Assembly (NCBI GenBank): GCA_030654015.1
Contig: JAURYI010000089.1
Span: 1-41,037 of the forward strand
DNA: 41,037 nucleotides
Direction: 5' to 3'
DNA from: Methylococcales bacterium
Lineage (GTDB): Bacteria; Pseudomonadota; Gammaproteobacteria; Methylococcales; Methylomonadaceae
The position numbers were made by a program, and so were the translations under genes. Below the pieces are notes generated by a model. The model was not told the DNA's origin and did no database searches. It saw only the letters and a program-made list of their open reading frames with translations. Shown here piece after piece: positions 17,301 to 24,416 of the stretch (position 1 is its first letter; the number at the start of each line of letters is the position of its first letter).

Positions 17301-17472
17301 GAGAATAACCCGCTGCGCTGGTATTAATTTGTACCTGCACGTTAGTAATATCTGGGACAGCATCAATAGGCAGGTTCTGGTAATTAAAAACCCCCAGTAC
17401 CGCCATCGCCAGAACAGCCAAAATAACCAGCCAGCGGTGTTCAATTGCTAAATGAATCAGTTTTTCAAACAT
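14344..17472 (-). CDS. czcA: CzcA-like heavy-metal efflux RND transporter
   Basis: A 1042-residue inner-membrane RND pump. The start at 17470-17472 (MFEKLIHLAIEHRW) is preceded by GAGGAATTTACG. TM4 carries DFGIIIDGAVVIVENC, the DFG-D-E signature of divalent-cation (Zn/Co/Cd) pumps. VPSLNEGDFAIGAMRIPSTSL replaces the Met-rich CusA equivalent. It pairs with the CzcB-like gene immediately upstream (10-bp gap). No dedicated CzcC follows, so it may share the CusC-like channel (inference). The C-terminus LVLPVLYWLAHRKD is intact. Confidence 0.92.
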   Translation of the reverse strand: MFEKLIHLAIEHRWLVILAVLAMAVLGVFNYQNLPIDAVPDITNVQVQINTSAAGYSPLETEQRITYPIETVMAGLPQLEQTRSLSRYGLSQVTVIFHDGTDIYFARQLVNQRIQEAKDKLPAGITPAMGPISTGLGEIYLWTVEAKKGAKKTDGLPYTATDLREIQDWIIKPQLRNVPGVTEINSIGGFAKQYQVAPNPEKLISYGLTLQNIVTALERNNNNVGAGYIEKHGEQYLIRVPGQVRSMEEIGNIILSNVQGVPIRIHDVGKVEIGRELRTGAATENGHEVVLGTVMMLIGQNSRSVSQAVAKRMTEINRSLPEGIQAVTVYDRTVLVDKAINTVKRNLTEGAILVIVILFLFLGNIRAALITAMVIPLAMLFTFTGMVTYQVSANLMSLGALDFGIIIDGAVVIVENCVRRLAHAQTHHGRSLTRSESFQEVFIAAKEARRALLFGQLIIMVVYLPIFALTGVEGKMFHPMAFTVVIALLGAMILSVTFIPAAVALFMGDKVSETENRLMQTAKHLYAPILDSVMSNKSVILTFALVMVMLSGLLATRMGSEFVPSLNEGDFAIGAMRIPSTSLSQSVAMQQRIETTLTQQFPEIERVFARTGSAEIASDPMPPNVSDGYVMLKPQEQWPEPKKTRDELLAAIQATLEKQPGNIYEFSQPIQLRFNELISGVRSDVAIKVFGDDMNTMNDTATQIASVIKTIQGASEVKIEQTTGLPMLTVNIDREKTARYGLNIGDVQDTVTTAMGGTKAGTLFQGDRRFDILVRLPDELRNDLKALNRLPIALPQSQAGNASTTSIPLAEVANLELAPSPNQISRENGKRRVVVTANVRGRDIGSFVAEAEQQLQQHIKIPAGYWLTWGGQFEQLQSAAQRLQIVVPVALLLVFTLLFMMFGNAKDGLLVFSGIPFALTGGIVALWLRDIPLSISAAVGFIALSGVAVLNGLVMIAFIRSLREQGMSLMKAIYEGALTRLRPVLMTALVASFGFVPMAIATGTGAEVQRPLATVVIGGILSSTMLTLLVLPVLYWLAHRKD

Positions 17473-17482
17473 CGTAAATTCC

Positions 17483-18700
17483 TCAATCCTCTTCAACGCT
17501 ACTTTTGCCGTGTTCTGCCTTAAGAACAAAGCTGCCGTTTACAGCGTAGGGTGTTCCTGATTTAAGCCCCTCCACGATTTGAGTGACTTTGCCATCAGAC
17601 AAACCCGTTTCAACCGTTTGAGCCATAAATCCGTCCGATACGCGAATAAAAACAACAGGCTTGTCATTAATCGTTTGGATAGCATCGGAGAAGACAGCGA
17701 TAGGGACTTCAATTTCTTTGGCAGCCACGTCAACTGAAATAAACAAGCCAGGTCGCCACGCCATTTGAGGATTGTCTAACGTCACGCGAGCTTTAGCCGT
17801 GCGGGTTTGCTCGCCCATCAGTGCGCCTACATACGACACCATACCGATTGCCGAAGAATCAAGCGCGGTGGCTTTAATCGTGACTTTTTCCCCCACTTTG
17901 ACTAGATTAAGGTCTTTGGCGGAAATTATCATTTCTGCCCAAACTGACGATAAGTCGGAAATTATAAAGATACTGGCATCTTCCTTAACGGCTTCTCCCA
18001 ATGCGATATGTTTTTCAACAATCATGCCGTCAAACGGAGCGCGGATTTCATAGCGGTTTAGTTCGACGGCTTGAGTCACCGCCTTTGGATTCGTCCCTAA
18101 CGCAATCAATTTTTGTTGGGCGTTATGCACAGCAATTTCCGCTTCTCGTAGGGCTTCTTGAGCTTGCAGGTAGTCTTTTTTCGCTAAAACACCTTCATCT
18201 GATAACATCTTTTGCCGTTGATAAGTAACCCGCGCCAAGTCCAACCGCTTCTGGGTAGAAAGCAAGTCGCTACGATAGTCGGTGAGTCCCGTGCTGGCGA
18301 TAACGGCTAAGAGTTGACCTTTTTTAACCTGTTGCCCCAGATTGGCAGAAACATTTTCAACTACACCAGCAAGACGGGGTACGACATGAGCGGTTTTATC
18401 TTCATTAAAGCGAATTTCACCAGGAAGCGTTACAACGCTTTTGATGTGTGCTGCACCTGCGGTTTGCGTTGTGATGCCAGTTTCTTTGATTTGTTCATCA
18501 GTCAGCGCAATTTTGCCTTCCTGTGAAACAGAAGGCTCATCACGGCTTTGTTCGGTAGGTGTTTTAGCTTCTGTTTGGCTTTCTTCGCCTTCTGGCATGG
18601 CTTTGTCAATCCTAAGAATAGAAAGACTTACTATCACACCCACGATGATAATCAGGGCAATAGCTATCCCTTGTTTGCGGCTAATCGCATTTAAAAACAT
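17483..18700 (-). CDS. czcB: CzcB-like periplasmic adaptor (membrane fusion protein)
   Basis: A 405-residue adaptor from MFLNAISRKQGI (18698-18700), preceded by GGAG within an earlier in-frame ATG region. It has an N-terminal anchor (IALIIIVGVIVSLSI), an acidic linker, a barrel-sandwich/lipoyl domain (VENVSANLGQQVKKGQLLAV and IRAPFDGMIVEKHIALGEAV), a helical hairpin and a membrane-proximal domain. It lacks the N-terminal metal-binding domains seen in the CusB of this island. It is coupled to czcA. Confidence 0.9.
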   Translation of the reverse strand: MFLNAISRKQGIAIALIIIVGVIVSLSILRIDKAMPEGEESQTEAKTPTEQSRDEPSVSQEGKIALTDEQIKETGITTQTAGAAHIKSVVTLPGEIRFNEDKTAHVVPRLAGVVENVSANLGQQVKKGQLLAVIASTGLTDYRSDLLSTQKRLDLARVTYQRQKMLSDEGVLAKKDYLQAQEALREAEIAVHNAQQKLIALGTNPKAVTQAVELNRYEIRAPFDGMIVEKHIALGEAVKEDASIFIISDLSSVWAEMIISAKDLNLVKVGEKVTIKATALDSSAIGMVSYVGALMGEQTRTAKARVTLDNPQMAWRPGLFISVDVAAKEIEVPIAVFSDAIQTINDKPVVFIRVSDGFMAQTVETGLSDGKVTQIVEGLKSGTPYAVNGSFVLKAEHGKSSVEED

Positions 18701-18782
18701 ATCAATTTTCTCCATAGCATAAATAAAACGCATAGCAGCCCAAAACAATTGGGCTGGGTTAATACGGGCTAGGGAGAGGGCG

Positions 18783-19229
18783 TTAAATCAACAGAACGGT
18801 GCTGCGTAAAGCCAACAACCGTGAATCGGTAAATAGCGGGGCAAAAAAAGACGGCTGCCTGATTATCAGCCTGGGATAATGCAGAACCAGTGAAATTAAG
18901 AAAAATAGCGGTAAAAATCCAATATCAAACGTTATTTTTGACACATCTAAAGGCAGTGGCGTGTGAGCATCGTTGTCCAAAGGAATATCGGCACAAGGCG
19001 AAAGGCAGGGTGAGCCACTGTCGGCAAAATAGGTGTTAGCTTTGCTTTTAAATGAAACCTTAGCCGTATCATGTTGTGCTTGTGCAACGCGCTCTACCGC
19101 CACATGACCGTCTGCACCAAAACACAGTACAAATGGCGAAACCTCTTGATGTCCAAAACCAAAATGTGTCAGAACCGTGAGTATCAGTACAAAAGAGAGC
19201 CAAGTTTTAGAGTGTCTTAAAGTGTTCAT
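18783..19229 (-). CDS. Hypothetical exported/membrane protein of the czc-like operon
   Basis: The 148-residue protein has an N-terminal signal (LSFVLILTVLTHFGFG), a Cys-containing periplasmic segment (VLCFGADGHVAVE, SPCLSPCADIPLDNDAHTPLP) and a C-terminal membrane segment (IGFLPLFFLISLVLHY). The FVLCFGADGHVAVE pattern recurs in short proteins beside czc genes in gammaproteobacteria. No function is established. It lies upstream of czcB in the same direction. Confidence 0.65.
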   Translation of the reverse strand: MNTLRHSKTWLSFVLILTVLTHFGFGHQEVSPFVLCFGADGHVAVERVAQAQHDTAKVSFKSKANTYFADSGSPCLSPCADIPLDNDAHTPLPLDVSKITFDIGFLPLFFLISLVLHYPRLIIRQPSFFAPLFTDSRLLALRSTVLLI

Positions 19230-19295
19230 TCAATTAAATTTTGTGCTTACTTAGCTATGTGAATTAGGCGGGGATGGATGTCAAACCTAGCCTTC

Positions 19296-20222
19296 TTATA
19301 TACATTTGTGCTTATCCAACATACAAAAACCATCACCTGGTCTTTCAACCTGAATCGTAGAATGCTCTATATTGAAACAATCATGTAATTGTTGTTGGAT
19401 TTCAGGCAAAAAGTTCTTGCTCAGGGAATCATCAACCATATTCAAATGAACAGACAAAGCGACTTCTGTTGTACTCAAAGCCCAAATATGCAAATCATGT
19501 ATTTGAGAAACATTATCAAGATTGGTTAAGTATTTTTTTATTCCCGCTATATCAATATCATCGGGAACAGAATCCAAGGCAAGATTCATCGAATCACGAA
19601 GCAAAGACCAAGTGCCAATTAAGATAATAGCTACAATGAAAATACTTATTGCGGGGTCAATTAACAACCAGCCTTTAAACATAATAATTGCGCCAGCGAT
19701 GACAACACCCAGCGAAACACCCGCATCAGCTATCATGTGAAGAAATGCGGCTCTAATATTCAGGTCATGTTTTTGACCTGACATAAAAAGTAACGCTGTC
19801 GCAGTGTTAATAACCACACCAATAGCTGCAACGACAATAACAGTCATGCCTTCAACAGGGCTTGGATTGGCAAAACGGTTAATTGCCTCCCATGCAATAC
19901 CGCCTAGTGCAACCAGTAAAAATACAGAACTGATTAAAGAAGCCATAATGGTGACTTTGCGAAAACCATAAGTCCTTTTTTCTGTTGCAGATTTTGTAGC
20001 CAGTAAACTTGCTCCCCAAGCAAGCAGTAGCCCTAATACATCACTTAAATTATGTCCAGCATCCGCTATCAAAGCTAGAGAACCCGCCATAATTCCATAA
20101 CCCGTTTCAATAACAACAAAAATGGTATTAAGTAAAATACCAATAGCAAAAGCAAAATTGTAATTACTTACTTGATGGTGGTGATGGTCATGATTATGTT
20201 GATTGTTGTGATTGTGGGACAT
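19296..20222 (-). CDS. czcD: Cation diffusion facilitator (CzcD/ZitB-like) Zn/Cd/Co exporter
   Basis: A 308-residue CDF protein with a His-rich N-terminus (SHNHNNQHNHDHHHHQ), six predicted membrane segments and the metal site motifs DAGHNLSD (TM2) and HMIADAG (TM5). The C-terminal cytoplasmic domain (HDLHIWALSTTEVALSVHLN) is present. It exports divalent cations from the cytoplasm to the periplasm for the RND pump to take further. It lies 11 bp after the second CDF-like gene and is probably cotranscribed with it. Confidence 0.92.
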   Translation of the reverse strand: MSHNHNNQHNHDHHHHQVSNYNFAFAIGILLNTIFVVIETGYGIMAGSLALIADAGHNLSDVLGLLLAWGASLLATKSATEKRTYGFRKVTIMASLISSVFLLVALGGIAWEAINRFANPSPVEGMTVIVVAAIGVVINTATALLFMSGQKHDLNIRAAFLHMIADAGVSLGVVIAGAIIMFKGWLLIDPAISIFIVAIILIGTWSLLRDSMNLALDSVPDDIDIAGIKKYLTNLDNVSQIHDLHIWALSTTEVALSVHLNMVDDSLSKNFLPEIQQQLHDCFNIEHSTIQVERPGDGFCMLDKHKCI

Positions 20223-20233
20223 ATAAATTCCTA

Positions 20234-20854
20234 TTATTTTTTGAAGTTACCACGCAATTCTTTAAATGCGGAACTGACCACGCGAAAAGAAGAATTGAGC
20301 AACAAGACAACAAGGCAGGAGGCGACAAAAATATCTGCCCATCCCGATTCAAAAAACCAAACCGCCCCCGCTGCAATAAAGACGGACAAACCCGAGGCTA
20401 TGTCGTTCCTTGAACACTCCCACACAGAACTCATATTGATGTCTTCATTTCTATGTTTCCACAACAGAAATAAACACAACGAATTGGCAAACAACCCCGC
20501 CAAACTAAAAATGCCCATCATTTCATAAGACGGTAATGTAGGCACAATAAGCCGCTGGATTATTTGTGCCAATACCACGCCAGCCCCAATGAATATCAAT
20601 CCGCCCTTAAACAATGCCACTTTTGCCTTAGTGGTAGTACCTTTAGAGACGGCATATAGACTTAATCCATACGTTAATGCGTCTCCAAGATTATCTAAGC
20701 TATCTGAAAGCAGAGCGGTTGATTTCCCATAAAACGCTCCTCCTGCAATAACAATAAACATAACCGCATTAATAACGAGAACGGCTTTAAGCGTTCCTCG
20801 CTGTTTTTCGCGCAATTTTTCAATTGCACAATTATCGTCACAACATGAACCCAT
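20234..20854 (-). CDS. Short CDF-family cation transporter lacking the cytoplasmic domain
   Basis: The 206-residue protein starts with a Cys-rich peptide (MGSCCDDNC), then carries CDF-like membrane segments with SDSLDNLGDALTYGLSLYAV (TM2 metal motif with Asp residues) and SRNDIASGLSVFIAAGAVWF (TM5 equivalent). It ends right after the last membrane segment, so the C-terminal cytoplasmic domain of canonical CDFs is absent. It heads the minus-strand island. The N-terminal cysteines could sense or deliver metal (inference). Confidence 0.82.
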   Translation of the reverse strand: MGSCCDDNCAIEKLREKQRGTLKAVLVINAVMFIVIAGGAFYGKSTALLSDSLDNLGDALTYGLSLYAVSKGTTTKAKVALFKGGLIFIGAGVVLAQIIQRLIVPTLPSYEMMGIFSLAGLFANSLCLFLLWKHRNEDINMSSVWECSRNDIASGLSVFIAAGAVWFFESGWADIFVASCLVVLLLNSSFRVVSSAFKELRGNFKK

Positions 20855-20989
20855 AGGAAAGAATATCCGTAATATTTAATTTTAATCATGATAGCTTGTA
20901 AGATAGCTGAAATCCATCATATCAGCCGTGAAGCCAACAACTTCACAGTTTTTTTATGCAATCAACACTCTATAACGCGATAAGGTGCG

Positions 20990-21300
20990 CTAATCATAGG
21001 CGGTGCTGAGGGTCGATGCGTAGCGATCATGAGCGATAGGTTTTGTTTGGCGGTCGCGTAGCGACCGCTTGTTTAAAATCAGTGCGTAGCCGCTTGGGAG
21101 CGGAGCGATTCGCGGGGTTTGGGGCGGCAGCCCCATTTAAAACCAGTGCGTAGCCTCCTTTGTCTGAGCCGTAGCGTAGCGTATGCGAAGCATAGCGGAG
21201 CGGAAGCGAGTATTAGATTGGTGCGTAGCCTCATGGGAGACACCGAGGTGTCGATTTGTGGGGTTTGGGGCGACAGCCCCATTTAAATGCTCTTGGTCGC
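20990..21300. repeat. Array of GC-rich palindromes, right flank of the metal island
   Basis: GTGCGTAGCC recurs three times (near 21082, 21146 and 21221), interleaved with hairpins such as CGGTCGC-GTA-GCGACCG (about 21050-21067). Two copies of GGGGTTTGGGGCG(G/A)CAGCCCCATTTA lie near 21114 and 21260. The same unit and the GCGTAG motif occur at 6500-6863. There is no coding potential. The 20855-20989 interval upstream of the CDF operon presumably holds its promoter, but I cannot identify a clear one. Confidence 0.7.
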
Positions 21301-21321
21301 ACCCCTAGCAAAATAAATGAC

Positions 21322-21410
21322 ATTTAACATAGTGTAAATTATGCGTAATAGGGTGGGGGGTGCTTTTCCCCCTGCCCTATTACGCATAATATCCTTACAT
21401 TATGTAGAAT
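21322..21410. other. Folded dif-like XerC/XerD site (filamentous-phage attP-like)
   Basis: An 11-6-11 dif-like site lies at 21322-21349: arm ATTTAACATAG (matches the E. coli XerD-arm complement at 10 of 11), spacer TGTAAA, arm TTATGCGTAAT (XerC side). A second, inverted pair follows: ATTACGCATAA (21379-21389), a 10-nt spacer, and TTATGTAGAAT (21400-21410). The XerC arms lie in a 15-bp perfect stem (21339-21353 with 21375-21389). Two opposed dif-like sequences in one hairpin is how CTXphi attP is built. The G/C-run loop is 21354-21374. No Xer gene is present, so host recombinases would act. Confidence 0.6.
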
Positions 21411-21588
21411 GGCGTGTTTTTGCTGGGTGTGCGCTCATTTAGCAAGCACCAGAGCGACTGTACGAAGTCAGCATCTTTCATACCGTGGACTTCTTTCACA
21501 CACTGGTAACTCAGATTTTAAGCAATCAGCACGGGCAAGATTGTGGTGGTCATACGCTTTTGCTTTTGATTTTTGCTCTTGATTTAAA

Positions 21589-21730
21589 GCCCCCCGCCTC
21601 CAGCACGACCAAAAACCCGCCCCTTGGAAAAAGAGATGAACGTTCAGGGCAAGGTGAACGTGGGAAAAAAGATGAGCGTTCAGGGGGCAACTGTGGCGGG
21701 TTTTTTGGGCGGGCGGGGGAGGCGGGGGGC
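21589..21730. repeat. Large GC-rich hairpin with internal direct repeats
   Basis: The outer stem GCCCCCCGCCTCC (21589-21601) pairs perfectly with 21718-21730. The inner stem AAAAACCCGCC (21611-21621) pairs with 21695-21705. The 73-nt loop holds two near-copies, GAGATGAACGTTCAGGG and AAGATGAGCGTTCAGGG, and a shorter GGTGAACGTGGG. It could be a single-strand initiation, nicking or packaging structure, or a structured repeat. No gene is called in 21411-21883. Confidence 0.6.
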
Positions 21731-21883
21731 AGGATGCTAGTGAGGGGCTTTAGCCCCGAACGGGTAAACCAGCACGTTTGAGATAACACGCAACTCTCAC
21801 ACTTTGGTACAGTAACTAGCTTTTGCTTTAAATCTGTACAATCCAACTTTAAGCCATGAATACCAAGGTTTTCAGCGATAAAA

Positions 21884-22582
21884 TCAATCCTTTTTACCTG
21901 ACTTATCCACAGTTTTTGTGGATAAATCTTTCTTATCTGATTTGATAAACCTGCCTAAATCGTTTTGTTCCATCCAGTCATACAAAGTTTGCGGTGCGCA
22001 GTCAAACATCCTGCAAATACTGGTCTTATGAACACCTTTGGCTAAATATTCTCTAATCTCGTCCTTCTTAGCATCTAATTTTTTAGTACGATTAACACTG
22101 CCTTTAGGTCTACCCAGTGGCAAGCCTTGATCCTTACGTTTAGCTAGAGCTTCTGTAGTCCTTTGGCTGATAAACTCACGTTCAATCTCGGCGGCTAATC
22201 CCAATACAGTAGCGGTAATTTTCGCGTTCAATGAACCATCCATAATCATGTTTGATTTCACTATATGAACAACTAATTCCTTTTTTGTACACTCTTGCAG
22301 AACCTCTAATACTTGCAGTGTGGAACGTGCCAAACGTGATATTTCAGACACTATAAGCACGTCATGAGGCTGTGCCATTGCTATCAATTTTCCTAGGTCG
22401 CGGTCTCGCCAATTCTTCTTGCCGCTGGCTGTATCTTCATAAAATATCAAGCCTACACCCGCTTCTGTGTCTGTTTGCCTAGTACCCCAACCCTTTGAAC
22501 GTGCGTACTGAATAACGCCGTGGCGTTGGTTATTAACGTCCTGCTGGTCGGTACTAACTCGTAAATATGCGTAAATCGCCAT
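21884..22582 (-). CDS. Serine recombinase (resolvase family)
   Basis: A 232-residue protein with catalytic Ser in YAYLRVSTDQQDVNN, the conserved IVSEISRLARSTLQVLEVL and AEIEREFISQRTTEAL, a GRPKGSVNR linker and a C-terminal helix-turn-helix (GVHKTSICRMFDCAPQTLYDW). It is related to, but distinct from, the transposon resolvase at 34478. It is divergent from the Zot-like operon, with repeats in between. Its last codons contain a pair of inverted DnaA boxes. Confidence 0.92.
   Translation of the reverse strand: MAIYAYLRVSTDQQDVNNQRHGVIQYARSKGWGTRQTDTEAGVGLIFYEDTASGKKNWRDRDLGKLIAMAQPHDVLIVSEISRLARSTLQVLEVLQECTKKELVVHIVKSNMIMDGSLNAKITATVLGLAAEIEREFISQRTTEALAKRKDQGLPLGRPKGSVNRTKKLDAKKDEIREYLAKGVHKTSICRMFDCAPQTLYDWMEQNDLGRFIKSDKKDLSTKTVDKSGKKD
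21903..21925. promoter_or_regulatory. Inverted pair of consensus DnaA boxes
   Basis: TTATCCACA (21903-21911) and TGTGGATAA (21917-21925) are both perfect DnaA boxes, with 5 nt between them, inside the 3' end of the resolvase frame. They could form a DnaA-dependent origin element or be an incidental palindrome. Confidence 0.4.
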
Positions 22583-22610
22583 TATCTAAACTCCAAAATA
22601 ATATGAATAA

Positions 22611-22775
22611 GTGATGCCAGAATCAGTACAGGATTCAGTGATGCCAAAGTCAGTGCCGAATGCAGTACAGAATGCTCAAGCGTAATTTTCAATGTCACCT
22701 GTGAGGTGTCACATTGATTTAGATAATACGGTACAGTTATCTATTTATAATGTTCATTATACCTAGATAACTGTA
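22611..22775. promoter_or_regulatory. Recombinase/Zot-operon control region with direct and inverted repeats
   Basis: Between the divergent genes lie CAGTACAG-type direct repeats (22611-22677: TCAGTACAGGATTCAGTGATGCC, with GCAGTACAGAATGC), likely resolvase subsites. A perfect 12-bp inverted repeat TACAGTTATCTA (22732-22743) / TAGATAACTGTA (22764-22775) follows, likely a repressor operator for the plus-strand operon. AATGTCACCT...AGGTGTCACATT is a third palindrome near 22691. Confidence 0.55.
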
Positions 22776-22900
22776 TATAATGCTGTGTGATTATATATAG
22801 ATGAATACGGTATCTAATTTTGATTTTGGTGTCCCCCTTAATTTCGTGAATTTTTTACAATTTTTTCGTCACGTTTTTTTCCAATTTTTTGAGGTAATTT

Positions 22901-23617
22901 ATGCAATTTTTAAAAATAAAACGGCAGAACAGAGTCGCAAAAGATGGAAAACCTCGTGCAAAAGCGATGGTGGTCAAAAAAGATAGGAAATATGGCAATG
23001 TCATTGAAGAACACCAGATTAAGACTCGTAAATCTGTATTGATTACGGGCGCACACGCAAGCGGTAAAAGCTATTGGCTGGATAGATTACACAAGGATTA
23101 CGCACGGATTTGGGCTACACGTTCAGAACATAAACCTGTGTATTTATCTGCAATATTGCCGCTAACTGCATGGGTTGATGGCAAACATTTTGAGCTGTGG
23201 TGGGCGTTACGTTATAACCCAGATGAGGAAAGGCACTGGTCAAAACTTAAAGCACATGAACGTTTGGACGCTTTGCCGTTGTATTTGGAAGAAACTGAGG
23301 CGTTATTGTTTGTCGATGATGCGCATAACTTGAACGGTCGCAAAATGAAAATAGTACAGGCGTGTGTGCGGTCTGCGGGTATTTTCATTATTGCTGCTTC
23401 CGAAGAAGGGCGGTTATCTCCAAGTTTGAGACTGGATGTTTTGCACGTTGAACCGCAAATATTCAGATTGGATTCCGAAGTTGCTTACGATGCTACGGCT
23501 ATTTTGATGTGGCTGTTAATCCTCCTTGCTGCGGGTTTAGGTGCGTATGAACTGGCGGCGGTGTTGGGTGGGCTAAAGATGTTATCTGGAGGTCAACGTG
23601 CTGCTAAACAAAATTAA
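22901..23617 (+). CDS. Zot-like/P-loop membrane ATPase
   Basis: The 238-residue protein has Walker A GAHASGKS (about residues 49-56), a Walker B-like hhhhDD (ALLFVDDAHN) and a sensor-like IFIIAASEE. A single C-terminal membrane segment (ILMWLLILLAAGLGAYELAAVL) follows. An N-terminal P-loop domain with a C-terminal transmembrane helix is the plan of Zot/pI filamentous-phage assembly ATPases, though no close match is claimed. GAGG precedes the ATG. The stop overlaps the next gene (GTG at 23598). Other single-TM AAA proteins remain possible. Confidence 0.6.
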   Translation: MQFLKIKRQNRVAKDGKPRAKAMVVKKDRKYGNVIEEHQIKTRKSVLITGAHASGKSYWLDRLHKDYARIWATRSEHKPVYLSAILPLTAWVDGKHFELWWALRYNPDEERHWSKLKAHERLDALPLYLEETEALLFVDDAHNLNGRKMKIVQACVRSAGIFIIAASEEGRLSPSLRLDVLHVEPQIFRLDSEVAYDATAILMWLLILLAAGLGAYELAAVLGGLKMLSGGQRAAKQN

Positions 23618-24416
23618 ACCCAATAGATTAGCTGCGTTATTAGTCGGTTTTTTGCTGTGTAGCACTGTTCACGCTTTAGAGTTTCAATCACCAATAAAAC
23701 TGGATGATGATGAACCCGTAATACCTGCATCTAAAAAACCTGTTGAACATAAACCACCGAATATTGAAGCTAAAGAAAAACCTGTAGAACACAAGCCGCC
23801 AAACATTCAACCGTTCGAGATACCGACTTTTACGGGTGCGCCTGTTGATTATCACAATGTTAAACCCGCTATTGATGCAAAAAAGAAAATAGACGGTGAT
23901 GCAATTTTCCAGATCATCAATCGATGCTATCCGCTTAAGTCTGGTTTTGGCTTAGAAATAAATTTACGCGGTGGAGTCAATTACAAACCAACTCCTAGCA
24001 CTGGCTCTACCACTGTACAAACTTACGACTCACAGAGTTACTACGCTGGCATTGTTGCGAATATGCCGCTGTACAGTGATATTGAAATAGACAAGGATAG
24101 AAAAGTTGAATATCAGCGGCGTGAACAAACCGCTATGACAATTAAAGAAATGTTGACCGCTGTAGCCGCTAAAAGACGGGCTGAACGCATGATGGGGCTT
24201 TATTCATCACTCGAAAAACGCGCTCAGGCACGGATTTCAACAGGTGTTGCACCAGTGGATGAACAAATTGGCTATCTCGAAAAAGTGGCAACCACACAAG
24301 GCGAGCTGGACGCTGCGGAGGCGGCAATAGAAGGGGCTAGACTTGCACTGATCGGGCAGTGTAGACCCGAAGTTTTAGACGAAGTAAACAATTACATCCT
24401 TAGCGAGATTCAATAA
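23598..24416 (+). CDS. Exported proline-rich/helical protein
   Basis: The 272-residue protein starts with GTG after a strong GGAGG. It has an N-terminal signal (LAALLVGFLLCSTVHA). A low-complexity segment carries a tandem PVEHKPPNI repeat (residues about 49-73), then a region (IVANMPLYSDIEIDKDRKVE) and a long helical C-terminus (QRREQTAMTIKEMLTAVAAK...). The helical part recalls TolC-like or coiled-coil periplasmic proteins, but the protein is too short for an outer-membrane channel. It overlaps the ATPase gene by 20 bp and the next gene by 1 bp. Function unknown. Confidence 0.75.
   Translation: MLLNKIKPNRLAALLVGFLLCSTVHALEFQSPIKLDDDEPVIPASKKPVEHKPPNIEAKEKPVEHKPPNIQPFEIPTFTGAPVDYHNVKPAIDAKKKIDGDAIFQIINRCYPLKSGFGLEINLRGGVNYKPTPSTGSTTVQTYDSQSYYAGIVANMPLYSDIEIDKDRKVEYQRREQTAMTIKEMLTAVAAKRRAERMMGLYSSLEKRAQARISTGVAPVDEQIGYLEKVATTQGELDAAEAAIEGARLALIGQCRPEVLDEVNNYILSEIQ

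Noticed and set aside
21550-21846. A 98-codon ORF over the large GC hairpin
   Set aside because: It is created by the hairpin repeats (repeated PERSS(F/L)FPR peptides) and lacks a ribosome site. I treat it as structured DNA.
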